Assembly (NCBI GenBank): GCA_947487205.1
Contig: CANKVU010000001.1
Location: forward strand, 419,156-483,155
Direction: 5' to 3'
Source: an uncultured Paracoccaceae bacterium
GTDB taxonomy: Bacteria > Pseudomonadota > Alphaproteobacteria > Rhodobacterales > Rhodobacteraceae
DNA length: 64,000 nucleotides
Position numbers and translations under genes: made by a program. Numbering within the stretch: position 1 is the stretch's first letter; each line of letters begins with the position of its first letter. Of the stretch, positions 46,014 through 55,474 are shown in pieces. A model generated the notes under the pieces. That model was not told the origin of the DNA. It saw only the letters and a list, made by a program, of their open reading frames with translations, and searched no databases.

Positions 46014-46743
46014 GGTGGCCCCCGACCTGCGCGGCGCGACGCCGGCGCTCCTGCCGCTCCGGGCGCGCGGGCTCACCCTCGAGATCGGCGGCAAGCGGCT
46101 CGTCGACGGCATCGACCTGGATCTGGGCGGCGACGGGATCACGGTGGTCCTGGGGCCGAACGGGGCGGGAAAGAGCCTGCTGCTGCGGATGCTCCACGGG
46201 CTGATCCAGCCCACCGCCGGCGAGATCCACTGGGGCGGGCACCCGCTCACCACCGATGTGCGGCGCCGGCAGGCGCTGGTGTTCCAGAAACCGGTTCTCC
46301 TCCGCCGGTCGGTCGCCGCCAATCTCGACTTCGTCCTGCGCGGCAGGGATGGGTCGGCGCGGCGCCGGGCGCTGCTCGATCACGTCGGGCTCGGCGGCCA
46401 CGCCGCGCAGCCGGCGCGGCAGCTGTCGGGCGGTGAGCAGCAGCGGCTGGCCCTGGCGCGGGCGCTCGCGACCGAGCCGCAGGTGCTGTTCCTCGACGAG
46501 CCGACCGCCAGCCTCGATCCCGCCTCGGTGCTCAAGATCGAGGAGATCGTCCGGGGCGCCGCGGCGCACGGGGCGCGCATCATCCTCGTCAGCCACGACC
46601 TGGGCCAGGCCAGGCGCCTCGCCGACGAGGTGGTGTTCCTGGCGAACGGCCGTCTCGTCGAACACGGCCCGGCCGCCCGCTTCTTCGACAATCCCGCGTC
46701 CGGGGCCGCCCGCGACTACCTCGCGGGGCGCCTCGTCGTCTGA
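46006..46743 (+). CDS. tupC: TupC, tungstate ABC transporter ATPase
   Basis: The 245-residue ATPase has Walker A GPNGAGKSL (near 53), Q-loop VFQKPVLLRRSV, signature LSGGEQQR (near 140), Walker B VLFLDEPTASLDP (near 160) and H-loop VSHDLGQ. It lacks the TOBE domain of ModC, as usual for TupC. It overlaps tupB and precedes tupA by 28 bases. Confidence 0.9.
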   Translation: MREVAPDLRGATPALLPLRARGLTLEIGGKRLVDGIDLDLGGDGITVVLGPNGAGKSLLLRMLHGLIQPTAGEIHWGGHPLTTDVRRRQALVFQKPVLLRRSVAANLDFVLRGRDGSARRRALLDHVGLGGHAAQPARQLSGGEQQRLALARALATEPQVLFLDEPTASLDPASVLKIEEIVRGAAAHGARIILVSHDLGQARRLADEVVFLANGRLVEHGPAARFFDNPASGAARDYLAGRLVV

Positions 46744-46771
46744 ACCAATCCGAAAACAGGGAGATCATCGG

Positions 46772-47584
46772 ATGTACATGCGTACCTTTTCCGCCGCCGC
46801 GCTCGCGGTCGTCGCCACCGGCGTCGCCGCCCAGGACGGCTCGATCCTGGTGCAATCCACCACCTCGACCCAGGCCTCGGGCCTCTACGACCACCTCCTG
46901 CCGATCTTCGAGGAGGAGACCGGGATCGAGGTCAACGTGGTGGCCGTGGGCACGGGCCAGGCGATCCAGAATGCGCGGAATTGCGACGGCGACGTGCTGC
47001 TGGTCCACGCCCAGGACCAGGAGGAGCAATTCGTGGAGGACGGCATGGGGGTCGAGAGGCACGACCTCATGTACAACGATTTCGTCGTCGTCGGGCCCGC
47101 CTCCGACCCGGCCGGGATCGCGGGGATGACGGATGCCCAGGACGCGTTCGCGCAGATCGCCGAGGCCGAGGCCCCCTTCGCCTCGCGCGGCGACGAGTCG
47201 GGGACGCACAGCAAGGAATTGCAGCTCTGGGACAGCGCCGGTGTCGATGTGGAGGCGGCCTCGGGCGGCTGGTACCGCGAGACCGGCTCGGGCATGGGCC
47301 AGACGCTGAACACCGCCGTGGGGATGGAGGCCTATACGCTCACCGACCGCGCCACCTGGATCAGCTTCGAGAATCGCGGCGATTTCGAGATCGCCGTCGA
47401 GGGGGACGAGGATCTCTTCAACCAGTACGGCGTGATCCTGGTGAACCCGGACGAATGCCCCAGCGTGAACGCCGAGGCGGGCCAGGCCTTCGTCGACTGG
47501 CTGATCTCGGAGGCGGGCCAGGAGGCGATCGCGAGTTACGAGCTGGACGGCCAGCAGCTCTTCTTCCCGAACGCGGAAGGTTGA
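46772..47584 (+). CDS. tupA: TupA, tungstate-binding periplasmic protein
   Basis: The 270-residue protein has a signal peptide (to VAAQ, about residue 21) and the TupA hallmark SILVQSTTSTQASGL, whose TTTS binds the oxyanion (here TTST). Other conserved parts are LVHAQDQEEQFVEDG, FASRGDESGTHSKELQLW and GSGMGQTLNTA. A GGGAGA ribosome site precedes ATG 46,772. TupA binds tungstate with very high affinity in known cases. A GC-rich hairpin follows. Confidence 0.93.
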   Translation: MYMRTFSAAALAVVATGVAAQDGSILVQSTTSTQASGLYDHLLPIFEEETGIEVNVVAVGTGQAIQNARNCDGDVLLVHAQDQEEQFVEDGMGVERHDLMYNDFVVVGPASDPAGIAGMTDAQDAFAQIAEAEAPFASRGDESGTHSKELQLWDSAGVDVEAASGGWYRETGSGMGQTLNTAVGMEAYTLTDRATWISFENRGDFEIAVEGDEDLFNQYGVILVNPDECPSVNAEAGQAFVDWLISEAGQEAIASYELDGQQLFFPNAEG

Positions 47585-47591
47585 TCGGGAC

Positions 47592-47610
47592 GGGACGGCC
47601 TTGCCGTCCC
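47592..47610 (+). terminator. Hairpin between tupA and its regulator
   Basis: GGGACGGC and GCCGTCCC pair over 8 bases around a CTT loop, with C residues and no T tract after it. It lies just after the tupA stop and 26 bases before the regulator gene, so it may protect or trim the tupBCA message. Confidence 0.5.
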
Positions 47611-47635
47611 CCCACCACATCGGAAACATGGCGCC

Positions 47636-48523
47636 ATGGACACCGAGGAACGCATTCGACCCGATTACCTGACGGTGAAGGAACTCGCCGACCTTCTCCG
47701 GATCAAGGAGCGCAAGGTGTACGACCTGGCGGCCTCGGGCGGGGTGCCCTGCATCAAGGTCACGGGAAAGCTCCTCTTCCCCACCTCGGAAATCCACACC
47801 TGGATCGCGCGGGGACGTTCCGCCGGGGGCGCGCGCGATCCCCGTCCGGCCGTGTTCCTGGGCAGCCACGACCCGCTCCTCGACTGGGCGATCCGGCAAT
47901 CGCGATCCGGGCTCGCCACCCTCTTCGACGGCAGCCTCGACGGCCTCGCCCGCTTTCGCGCCGGCGAAGGCATGGCCACGGGTCTGCACGTCCACGATCC
48001 CCGCTCCGGCGACTGGAACGTGCCCGCGGTGCAGGCAGGATGCGCGGATCGGAACGTCGTCCTGGTGGCATGGGCCATCCGCCGGCGCGGATTGGTGATG
48101 CGCGGGGGCGATGCGGGCGCGATCACCGGCTTCGCGGACCTGCCCGGTCGAACCGTCGTGTCCCGCCAGGCCGAATCCGGCGCGCAGCGCCTCCTCGAGC
48201 ACAAGCTGGACGAGACCGGCATCGCGCCCGGCCAGATCGCGTGGACGCCGGTGGTTCACAGCGAGAGCGACGCCGTGCTGTCCGTGGCGCAAGGCGTCGC
48301 CTGTGCGGCGTTCGGCCTCGAAGCCCTCGCCCGGCCCTACGGCCTCCATTTCGTGCCGTTGGTCGAGGAGCGCTTCGACCTCCTGGTGGATCGCCGCGCC
48401 TGGTTCGACCCACCGATGCAGCGGCTTCTCGCGTTCTGCGCGACCGAGGAATTCCGCGACCATGCGGAAACGCTCGCGGGATACGACCTGGGCGTGAACG
48501 GCGAGATACGCTGGAACGGGTGA
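47636..48523 (+). CDS. Helix-turn-helix regulator with periplasmic-binding-protein-like domain
   Basis: The 295-residue cytoplasmic protein joins an excisionase/MerR-type HTH (LTVKELADLLRIKERKVYDLAASG, about residues 12-62) to a PBP-like domain (PF12727 group; GSHDPLLDWAIRQSRSGLATLF, RRGLVMRGGDAGAITGFADL, ending near residue 280). This architecture is found next to tungstate/molybdate transporters and probably senses the oxyanion directly. It lacks the ModE DNA-binding type and the Mop domains. Likely repressor of tupBCA; inferred. Confidence 0.85.
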   Translation: MDTEERIRPDYLTVKELADLLRIKERKVYDLAASGGVPCIKVTGKLLFPTSEIHTWIARGRSAGGARDPRPAVFLGSHDPLLDWAIRQSRSGLATLFDGSLDGLARFRAGEGMATGLHVHDPRSGDWNVPAVQAGCADRNVVLVAWAIRRRGLVMRGGDAGAITGFADLPGRTVVSRQAESGAQRLLEHKLDETGIAPGQIAWTPVVHSESDAVLSVAQGVACAAFGLEALARPYGLHFVPLVEERFDLLVDRRAWFDPPMQRLLAFCATEEFRDHAETLAGYDLGVNGEIRWNG

Positions 48524-48681
48524 CCCTGGGGGCTGCCGGGGGGCTGCGCCGCCGTGCCGGACGCCCGAACCACGATCGGCACGGCCGTCACCGGGTTCAT
48601 TGAAGACGTGCGTCCGGGACGGGGGACCTGCGGTGCTCATCCCCTGCACGCGGCGGGCTCCGGACGCGAAAGGCCCGGCGG

Positions 48682-49710
48682 CTAGGCCGCCAGCCCTGCA
48701 TAGGCGTCCCTCAGCGTCACGAGGCGGCGGCGGTCCTCGTCCCAGAGCTTGAGGCGCACGCAGCGCAGGCTCTCGGCCAGGGTCAGCCGCTGCGCACCGT
48801 CGAGGCCGGGGTGATCGCGCACCACCGCCGGAAGGCGGTAGAACGGGATCCGGCTGTTCAGATGGTGGACATGGTGCAGCCCGATATTGGCCGTCAGCCA
48901 GTGGAGCGGCGCGGGAAGGTCGTAATGCGAGCTGCCGTGAAGCGCCGCCTCGTGCAGGTCCCAGTCCGGATCGCGATCGTAGAGCGTCTCCTCGAACTGA
49001 TGCTGGACGTAGAACAACCACACCCCCACCGTCGCGGCGAACAGGGTGGTCGGGAGGAACAGCAACAGGACGGGCGCGAGACCGCCGAAGGCCACGATGA
49101 TCCCCAGGATGACGGCCACGGCGATGTTGGTGCCCATCGCGCTCACCCAGTAGCGGGCGCCGGCCCCCATCAGGCCCATGGGCAGACGGTTCTCGACCAG
49201 GAACACCCAGGCCGGGCCAAGGCCGAAAAGGACCACCGGGTGGCGGTACAGCCGGTAGCGCAGCCGGCCCAGCCGGGATTGCGCGCGGTACTCCGCCGTC
49301 GTCATCGTGTAGACCTCGCCCGGGCCGCGCCGATCGAGGTTGCCGGCCGTCCCGTGATGCGCCGCGTGGATGCGGCGCCAGACGTCGTAGGGCGTGACCG
49401 TGAGCACGCCGAGCGCGCGGCCCACCCAGTCGCCCAGTCTCTTGCGGCGGAACAGGGAGCCGTGCCCGCAATCGTGCTGGATCACGAAGATCCGGACGAG
49501 GAACGCGCCGTTGACGAGGGCGATGCCGAGGCTGAGCCAGGGACTGAGATCGAGCGCCAGCCAGCCCAGGACCCACAGCGACAGGAACGGCCCGAGCGTC
49601 ACGGCGATCTCGAGGAGGCTCCGGCGGTCGGACGGGTCGCGGTAGCGCGCCAGGATGGGGACCCAGCGCCGTGCCTCCTGGGCTGCGTCGCCGGTGGATG
49701 AGGTCGTCAT
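48682..49710 (-). CDS. Fatty acid desaturase (membrane, His-box family)
   Basis: The 342-residue membrane di-iron enzyme has the three His boxes: HDCGHGS (near 78), HAAHHGT (near 115) and HHVHH (near 283, in NIGLHHVHHLN). Four to five helices flank them. It resembles the DesA/omega-6-type desaturases that act on acyl lipids with ferredoxin-type donors. Start ATG 49,710; the longer upstream frame has no homology. It stands alone, opposite to the tup genes. Confidence 0.88.
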   Translation of the reverse strand: MTTSSTGDAAQEARRWVPILARYRDPSDRRSLLEIAVTLGPFLSLWVLGWLALDLSPWLSLGIALVNGAFLVRIFVIQHDCGHGSLFRRKRLGDWVGRALGVLTVTPYDVWRRIHAAHHGTAGNLDRRGPGEVYTMTTAEYRAQSRLGRLRYRLYRHPVVLFGLGPAWVFLVENRLPMGLMGAGARYWVSAMGTNIAVAVILGIIVAFGGLAPVLLLFLPTTLFAATVGVWLFYVQHQFEETLYDRDPDWDLHEAALHGSSHYDLPAPLHWLTANIGLHHVHHLNSRIPFYRLPAVVRDHPGLDGAQRLTLAESLRCVRLKLWDEDRRRLVTLRDAYAGLAA

Positions 49711-50407
49711 GGTCGGAAGTCTCCGGCGGGGCCCAAGGCGACAGGGCCCGAAGCGCGGTGTGAAAGGCACGCGATCCAGCGCAGGGACGGCCGCGACGTG
49801 AAAAAGCCGCTCCGGCCGTGGGATCGTCGATCCGGAACGCAGGCTCGCCATGGAGCGCATCGCCGGTCGGGTGGGAGTGAGAAGGCGTCGCGCTGAATCG
49901 GTTCGAGAGTGATGGTCGGTTTCCCTCGACACATGATCTGCGACGTGCCGGGATACAAGCGGTCTGCGGGGTGATCTCGCCAGAAAGGTCCCCGGGGCCC
50001 CGGTAGATCGTCCCGCCGCCGGCGGACCGGAAGACCGCCCTCGGGCCCGGGGCGTCGTGCCGGGATCGATCCAGCCGGGACGAATGGCACCGGGGCCGTC
50101 GCCGCGCTCCCCGCGTCGATCCGGCGCGCACGGCCCGTGGCGCGGGGCCACGGGACGACGGAGGGCCGCGACGGCGTGAGCGGGACTTTCGCGCTGGACG
50201 CGGCGACCGCGGATGTCTGGCCGCCGCCGGGATTCGCAAACGCGGCGCGTGTCCGGTCGGGCGGGCCGCGCCGCGGCGTCCCGGGCGGAAGGCCGGCCAG
50301 GGGCGGGTCGGGCGTGACGACGCCACGGATCGCCGCCCTGCTCCCGTGAATGTCAGGCCGCTGCGTTGGCGGCCCGCCCCCCGGCTCGCCCGTCGCGGTT
50401 TCGCACC
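49711..50407. other. Long intergenic stretch, no gene recognised
   Basis: Nearly 700 bases without a recognisable gene in any frame. It contains the likely promoter of the desaturase gene near its left edge. The GC-rich open frames present are short and of biased composition (Arg/Gly/Pro), typical of non-coding GC-rich DNA. No repeats or RNA gene seen. Confidence 0.4.
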
Positions 50408-52339
50408 CTATCGGGCCCCGCCCGGAAAGTCCGGCGCCGCGTCGATGACGACGTCGACATCCTCCGCCCGCATCAGGCCGTCATCGACGAGGCCCTCGGC
50501 CGCGGACCGCACCGCCTCGCGGTAGCCCTCCGGGCCGTTGTAGCGCGCGCCGACGGGGCGCCGTCCGTCCTCCGCGCCCTCACTGTCCGGGAAGGCCACA
50601 TAGCTGCCGGTCAGGCTGCAGAGATCGCCGGCGCCGTAGCCTTCGGCCCGGAGGTTCCAGCCCCAGTAGGTGCCGAGCGGCGCGGCGATGGAGGGCTCCT
50701 TCACGCCGCCCTGGGGAATGCCGTCCGCGTCCACCGGGGGCACCCGGACGGGATACGCCTCTCCGGCGGTGGGCGGCGTGGTGCTATGATCCATGACCCG
50801 CAGGATGTTGGGGACGGGCTGCGGGACCGTCCCGTCGATCCGCGGCAGCTCCAGGGCGTCGGGGGCCACGAGGGTATCGGGCTCCAGGCCCGGATAGACG
50901 CTCTCCGGCGGCGCGGTGCCGTCCCGCAGCCAATCCTCCATCGCCACGACGAGGGCGCGCATGGTCGGCGCGGCGCTGACCGGGTTCGACGGATAGACGC
51001 AGACCTCGCTCTCACCCGGCGTGCCGCCCCAGCCGTTGAAATGCGGGGCCCCGGCGAGGAAATACAGGCGGACCTCGTCGGGCATCTCCAGCGGTTCGCC
51101 CTCGACCGTGGTCGAGACGAGCGAGGCCCGCGCCTGCCAGAACTCCGTCGAGGTGTCGCTGTGCATGACCATCGGGCAGGTCCCCGACGCCTGGCAGGCG
51201 GCCAGGATGCTGTCGGTCTCGCCGGTCAGCGGATCCGTCGCCTCGGCATAGGTGAAGGGGAACTGGTCCCCGGGGAAGTCGTGGTCCTCGTGCTGGCGCG
51301 AGTACCGGCCCGGCTGGGCGAAGCGGTAATTGGTGAAGGTCTTCCGCGACCCCGCGATATGCGGCATGGCCCCGTCGAAGACGCGCTCTCCGCCCTCGTC
51401 GGCATTGAACCCCTGGTAGACGAGGTCGCGCAGGAACCGGCCCGATTGCGAGATGCCCATGCCGATCGTGCGCTCGATGCCCTCGAGGGGGGCCTCGGCG
51501 TCGTGGCCGGGATTGCCGCGCAGGAAGGACACGAGATCGCTGGTCGCGACGAAGGCGAGGCCGGCGGGGATCGCCTCCGTCGCCGGATAGACGAACTCGA
51601 AGATCGCGCCGGCATCCTGCCCCTCGGGGCGGGTGATCTCGATCGTGCGCTCGTCGATGTAGCGGAACGACAGCCCCTCGGGCGTCTCGCGGGGCGCGTC
51701 CGGGGTCGGGCGCACGGTGAGCGTCGCCTGGCTCGGGTCCATGTCGGCGGCGGGGTAGCTGAGCGTGCCGGTGCTGACGCCTTCGGTGTCGTCGAAGATG
51801 AACTCCTCCCGCGACGGCCCCGTCACGTCCTCGAGCACCGGCAGGTCGATGGACAGGAGCGCCTCGTCGAGCCCCGGCTGCCAGCCGCCCCAGACGAGGG
51901 TATGGCCCTCCGCCATCATGAACCCGTCGCCGGGATCCTCGGCGGTGAAGACATCGCTTCCGGCCGAGAGGTTCAAGAGCGGGAAGCTCAGGTTCCGGCC
52001 CCGGTTCGGGATCTCGTAGAAGAGCGTGCCGGATCCCTCTCCGGTCGGGCGCAGGATGACCACCTCGGCGCTGAACGCGACCTCCCCGTCCGCGTTCACG
52101 GGGGCCTTGTCGATATCGACGATCCGGGCGGCCCGGTCCGAGGCGGGATCGATCGCGAAATACGCGACGCCCTCGATCCGCTCGTAGGGACCCGCCTCGC
52201 CGAACGCCTGGCCGTCAAAGGCGGGCTGGGTGCTCGAGACCTCGAACCGCGTCACGCGGGCATCGGACGGTGTCGCCGACACCGCGAGGAGCGCGGCAAT
52301 CGCCGTGGAGGTGGAAAGGACCGTCGCGTCGAACTTCAT
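50408..52339 (-). CDS. Large exported alpha/beta hydrolase-domain protein (PF20091 type)
   Basis: The 643-residue protein has a signal peptide (to SDA, about residue 27) followed by a ~600-residue region of the 'alpha/beta hydrolase domain-containing' family: YERIEGVAYFAIDP, YEIPNRGRN, GHTLVWGGWQPGL, GMGISQSGRFLRD (nucleophile Ser near residue 305) and HIAGSRKTFTNYRF. The start at 52,339 has an AGGGAGG site at the right spacing. Its substrate is unknown; relatives are often called hydrolases or esterases. It stands alone. Confidence 0.82.
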   Translation of the reverse strand: MKFDATVLSTSTAIAALLAVSATPSDARVTRFEVSSTQPAFDGQAFGEAGPYERIEGVAYFAIDPASDRAARIVDIDKAPVNADGEVAFSAEVVILRPTGEGSGTLFYEIPNRGRNLSFPLLNLSAGSDVFTAEDPGDGFMMAEGHTLVWGGWQPGLDEALLSIDLPVLEDVTGPSREEFIFDDTEGVSTGTLSYPAADMDPSQATLTVRPTPDAPRETPEGLSFRYIDERTIEITRPEGQDAGAIFEFVYPATEAIPAGLAFVATSDLVSFLRGNPGHDAEAPLEGIERTIGMGISQSGRFLRDLVYQGFNADEGGERVFDGAMPHIAGSRKTFTNYRFAQPGRYSRQHEDHDFPGDQFPFTYAEATDPLTGETDSILAACQASGTCPMVMHSDTSTEFWQARASLVSTTVEGEPLEMPDEVRLYFLAGAPHFNGWGGTPGESEVCVYPSNPVSAAPTMRALVVAMEDWLRDGTAPPESVYPGLEPDTLVAPDALELPRIDGTVPQPVPNILRVMDHSTTPPTAGEAYPVRVPPVDADGIPQGGVKEPSIAAPLGTYWGWNLRAEGYGAGDLCSLTGSYVAFPDSEGAEDGRRPVGARYNGPEGYREAVRSAAEGLVDDGLMRAEDVDVVIDAAPDFPGGAR

Positions 52340-52489
52340 GGTCATCCTCCCTGTCCGCGACGGACCACCATCGGATGCGACCTCGCGGGTGAGGACAACC
52401 TGTCGTATCGGGTCCCCCCCCACAACGGCATTCTGGGTCCGAACGCGGCGGCGTCGCCGGGCCCGAGCGGCGGAGCGCTCGGCATCGGC

Positions 52490-52845
52490 GCGCTTGGCTG
52501 CAAGCGTCGCCGAGCGCGGTCCAGTTCACCGGGACGTCCTCGGGCACGCGGAGCTCGCCGGTCCTCGGCCCGTCGCCGATCATCTGCAGGCAACTCTCGG
52601 CGTGGAAGCCGTGGCGAAGGGCGGTGAAGGGAACGCCGCTTGCCTGCAGGTCCCGCTCGGTGCGCCGGTGCTGGGCGGCCGGCGCGAAGGCGGAATTTTC
52701 CCGTGCGCCCATGTGGCTCGTGTGGATGAGGCGCCGCGCACGGGCCTTCCGGGCCGCGTCGATGGCGGTGCGGTGAAGGCTCAGGGCCTCGTCGCCCAGC
52801 TTGTCTGCGGAGACGAGCAGGACCTTCTCCGCCTGGCGGCGGCCC
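52490..52845 (-). pseudogene. NmrA-type NAD(P)-binding protein, truncated
   Basis: A leftward frame carries the middle of an NmrA/SDR-like protein: KVLLVSADKLGDEALSLHRT, IDAARKARARRLIHTSHMGA, GVPFTALRHGFHAES, LRVPEDVPVNWTALGDA. The N-terminal nucleotide-binding part is missing: the text starts abruptly at about 52,845, exactly where a rightward LysR fragment begins. The C-terminus fades out near 52,490. Not functional. Confidence 0.8.
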
Positions 52846-53231
52846 CGGGCTATCTCGCGGACAACGGCATCCCGACGGATCTCGAGGACCTGGCCCGGCA
52901 CGAGGCCATCCGCTACCGCCTGCCCGACGGACCGTTCCTGCCCTGGATCCTGAAGGACGGCCCCCGGACGATCACGGTCGGGCCGGTCATGCGCCTCGCC
53001 CTGAGCGGGGATGCCCTCGATACCGGGCGCGCCTATGCCCGGGCCGGGATCGGCATCATCGGCGCCGTCCGCACCTGGCTGGAGGACGCTTTCGCCGCTG
53101 GAACGCTGGTGCCGGTCCTGCCCGATCGCTGGTCCGACATGGATGGCCCGCGGCTCTGCTATCCCGACCGGTCCGGCTCCGCCGCGCTCGGGGCGTTCGT
53201 CGCGATCTGCCGAAGGACCCGCGGTCGATAG
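52840..53231 (+). pseudogene. LysR-family regulator, C-terminal effector domain only
   Basis: A rightward frame codes the C-terminal half of a LysR substrate-binding domain: AAPGYLADNGIPTDLEDLAR, HEAIRYRLPDGPFLPWIL, ARAGIGIIGAVRTWLEDAFA, LVPVLPDRWSD. The HTH and the first effector subdomain are missing. It is the divergent partner of the NmrA fragment, a common pairing of regulator and target. Confidence 0.82.
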
Positions 53232-53444
53232 GACCCGGTCGAGATCCGATCCGGGATCGCGACGGAAAGGGAGGGACGGCGAGGGGCCGGGTCGCGGCAT
53301 CCCGGGCCGGCTCGACGGTCCGATCCGGCCCGATGCCACCGCCGGCGCCGTGGCGACCGGATGCCGCGCGGGGCGATCGCCACGAGCGCTCCGGTGCCGG
53401 GACCGCGAACGCGCGCCTCCATCCTCCGCCCGGCCTGGACCGGA

Positions 53445-54809
53445 TCACATCCGCAAGGCCGGCGACGAATGGACCGGCGCCCGGCCGTCCAGCGCCGCCC
53501 GCGCCGCCCGCGCCGCCCGCGCCGCGGAGACCTCGTCCCGGATCGAGGTGAGATCGTCGCGATCGTTCATCTGGTCCATGGCGTAGTCGCTGACCCGCCC
53601 GATCTCCGCGTCGATCGCGGAATGGGCTTCGGGCGGGGCGAGCGTTCCCACATCCGCGAGCATCTTCAGCAACCGTAGGACCACGGCCGGCTCGCTTCCG
53701 CCGTAACGGCAGGGCTGGTCGACCGCGAGGCGGACGCAATCGGCCAGATCGGCGCCCGGCACCGCGACCAGCAATGCGCCGTCGCCATCGCGGGCCACGC
53801 CGTTCGGCAGCCCGTCGTGCCCCAGCCGGCAGAGAAGCACCGTCATGTGATCGATCGCCTGGTTCGCGGTGTAGGGATCGTTGAGAGAGGGCGACATCGC
53901 CCGGACCGCCACGCCCACGAGCTGCCGAAACCCGTAGGAGACATCCGTGTCCTCGGACCGGTCGGCGCCGATCTCCACGGCCTTGCGCAGATGCCGGCGC
54001 ATCGCGCCGGCGTCCACGGCCTGCCCGGTCCGCGACCAGTACCAGGCGAGCGGCGTGGCCTCCACCACGTGATCGCCGATCATCGGCCGCATCCCGAGCG
54101 TCGCCCCTTCCCGACGGGCCTGTTTCGCGCGGTGCTCCACGTCGATCTCCCGGACATAACCGCTCCGCCAGGCATCGAGGAGGACCGCCTCTGCCGGCGG
54201 CGCGGGCAGCGGGTCGCGGATCGCGGTGTGGGTCTGCCTGCGGACGGCCCGGTTCGACAGGGCGATCGCGTGGCGGCTGTCATGGGAGACGCGGTCCATG
54301 GTCTTGTGGACGCGGATCGACTGGGTGATGTGCTGGGCGAAATAGGCGACGGCGCCGACGCAGGCCATGAAGAACGCCATCCCGAGGAAGATCGCCAGGC
54401 GCGGCACCGGCTCGGGGCTGCTCGAGGGCGGGAAGGATTGCAGCACGGCCAGGAGATAGGCCACCGTCCCCGCGAAGATCCCGAGCGTCACCTTGGTCGC
54501 CCGGTCGCGGATGAAGTTCCGCAGGAGACGGGGCGAATATTGCTGGTGGACGAGCTGCAGGCCGGTGATCGTCAGCGAGAAGATCACCGAAAGCGCCGTG
54601 ACGAGTCCGCCGACGAGGGCGGTCAGGATGCCGCGGCCCGTGGAACCGTCGCCCAAGAACAACGTGGCCGCGATCGTGCCCGGGCCGAGCTGCACCCGGC
54701 TGATCCAGAGACCGAAGAGATAGGCCAGGGCCACGGCCACAATGGGCCACAGCCAGAGTGACATGTTCGCCTGGCGCCACAAGGCGCCGGCGCCTCTTCT
54801 TCGGTTCAT
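53445..54809 (-). CDS. DUF2254 membrane protein
   Basis: The 454-residue protein has four N-terminal helices (about residues 15-40, 60-85, 105-130 and 140-165) and a soluble C-terminal domain, as in DUF2254. Conserved parts are FSLTITGLQLVHQQYSPRLL, DPYTANQAIDHM and SVRAMSPSLNDP-like AVRAMSPSLNDP. The C-terminus has an Ala/Arg tandem (ARAARAARAA). Function unknown; predicted inner-membrane protein. Start ATG 54,809 precedes NRRRGAGALWRQ. Confidence 0.85.
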   Translation of the reverse strand: MNRRRGAGALWRQANMSLWLWPIVAVALAYLFGLWISRVQLGPGTIAATLFLGDGSTGRGILTALVGGLVTALSVIFSLTITGLQLVHQQYSPRLLRNFIRDRATKVTLGIFAGTVAYLLAVLQSFPPSSSPEPVPRLAIFLGMAFFMACVGAVAYFAQHITQSIRVHKTMDRVSHDSRHAIALSNRAVRRQTHTAIRDPLPAPPAEAVLLDAWRSGYVREIDVEHRAKQARREGATLGMRPMIGDHVVEATPLAWYWSRTGQAVDAGAMRRHLRKAVEIGADRSEDTDVSYGFRQLVGVAVRAMSPSLNDPYTANQAIDHMTVLLCRLGHDGLPNGVARDGDGALLVAVPGADLADCVRLAVDQPCRYGGSEPAVVLRLLKMLADVGTLAPPEAHSAIDAEIGRVSDYAMDQMNDRDDLTSIRDEVSAARAARAARAALDGRAPVHSSPALRM

Positions 54810-55474
54810 CGGACCGCTCCGTCGGGATGTGCCTGGCCCGACAGGGGCGCGGCGCTCGGGGTCCAGTCCACGGCGCCCCTGTCCCGCAGACCTCCCCCCG
54901 CGACCGCGGCGCAGGCGGGCCGCGCCGCAGCACCGGGAGCGCCCGGCAACGGGATGTGACGCCGGCTTCCCCCCGCTTTCGGGTCCTCCTGGAGCGGGGT
55001 CGTCCGCGTCGGTCGGCGCCGAACGCCCGGTTCGACGAACTGCCGCGATCCGAGGTCGGGTTGGAGGTGCGCCCGAGCACCCATTTCGTCGGCCGACGCC
55101 CCCGCGGCACGGGGTGCGACCCGCGGATCATCGCGGCGGGCGACGCGACGCCGTCCGACAAGGGGGGCAGACGACCGATCGCAACGACGCCGAAGCGGCT
55201 CGGCGCCCCGCCGCCACGAGCCCCCCGGCAGGCGGGGCGTTCCGATCGGGCTCTCCGGCGACCGGCTCTGGCTCGACGACCCGATTGCGGCGGTGTCGCC
55301 GGAGATCGAAGTGATCAGCCGGACCGAGGAGACCTGCGCGACCATCGTGCCGATCCCGGACATCGGGCCGATATTTGACGGACGGAGATCGGATCGGTGT
55401 CTAGAACGATCCGACCGGAGCCGTCATGTCCGCCAGCCATGACCTCCGCCGGTGGGGCCGGCCGATGTCTCGTA
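54810..55474. other. Intergenic stretch with an unidentified open segment
   Basis: No gene could be named in 665 bases. On the plus strand about 55,236-55,440 an open segment has ordinary protein composition (LSGDRLWLDDPIAAVSPEIE, ISRTEETCATIVPIPDIGPI) but lacks a good start and could be a fragment. The rest is GC-rich with no repeats. Confidence 0.3.

Noticed and set aside
46589..50326. Minus-strand open frame of more than 1,200 codons
   Set aside because: Antisense to tupA and the regulator and out of frame with the desaturase; high-GC codon bias keeps stops rare on the opposite strand.
53490..53530. Short GCC/GCG tandem in the 3' end of the DUF2254 gene as a repeat element
   Set aside because: It encodes an Ala/Arg run in frame and is ordinary codon repetition.
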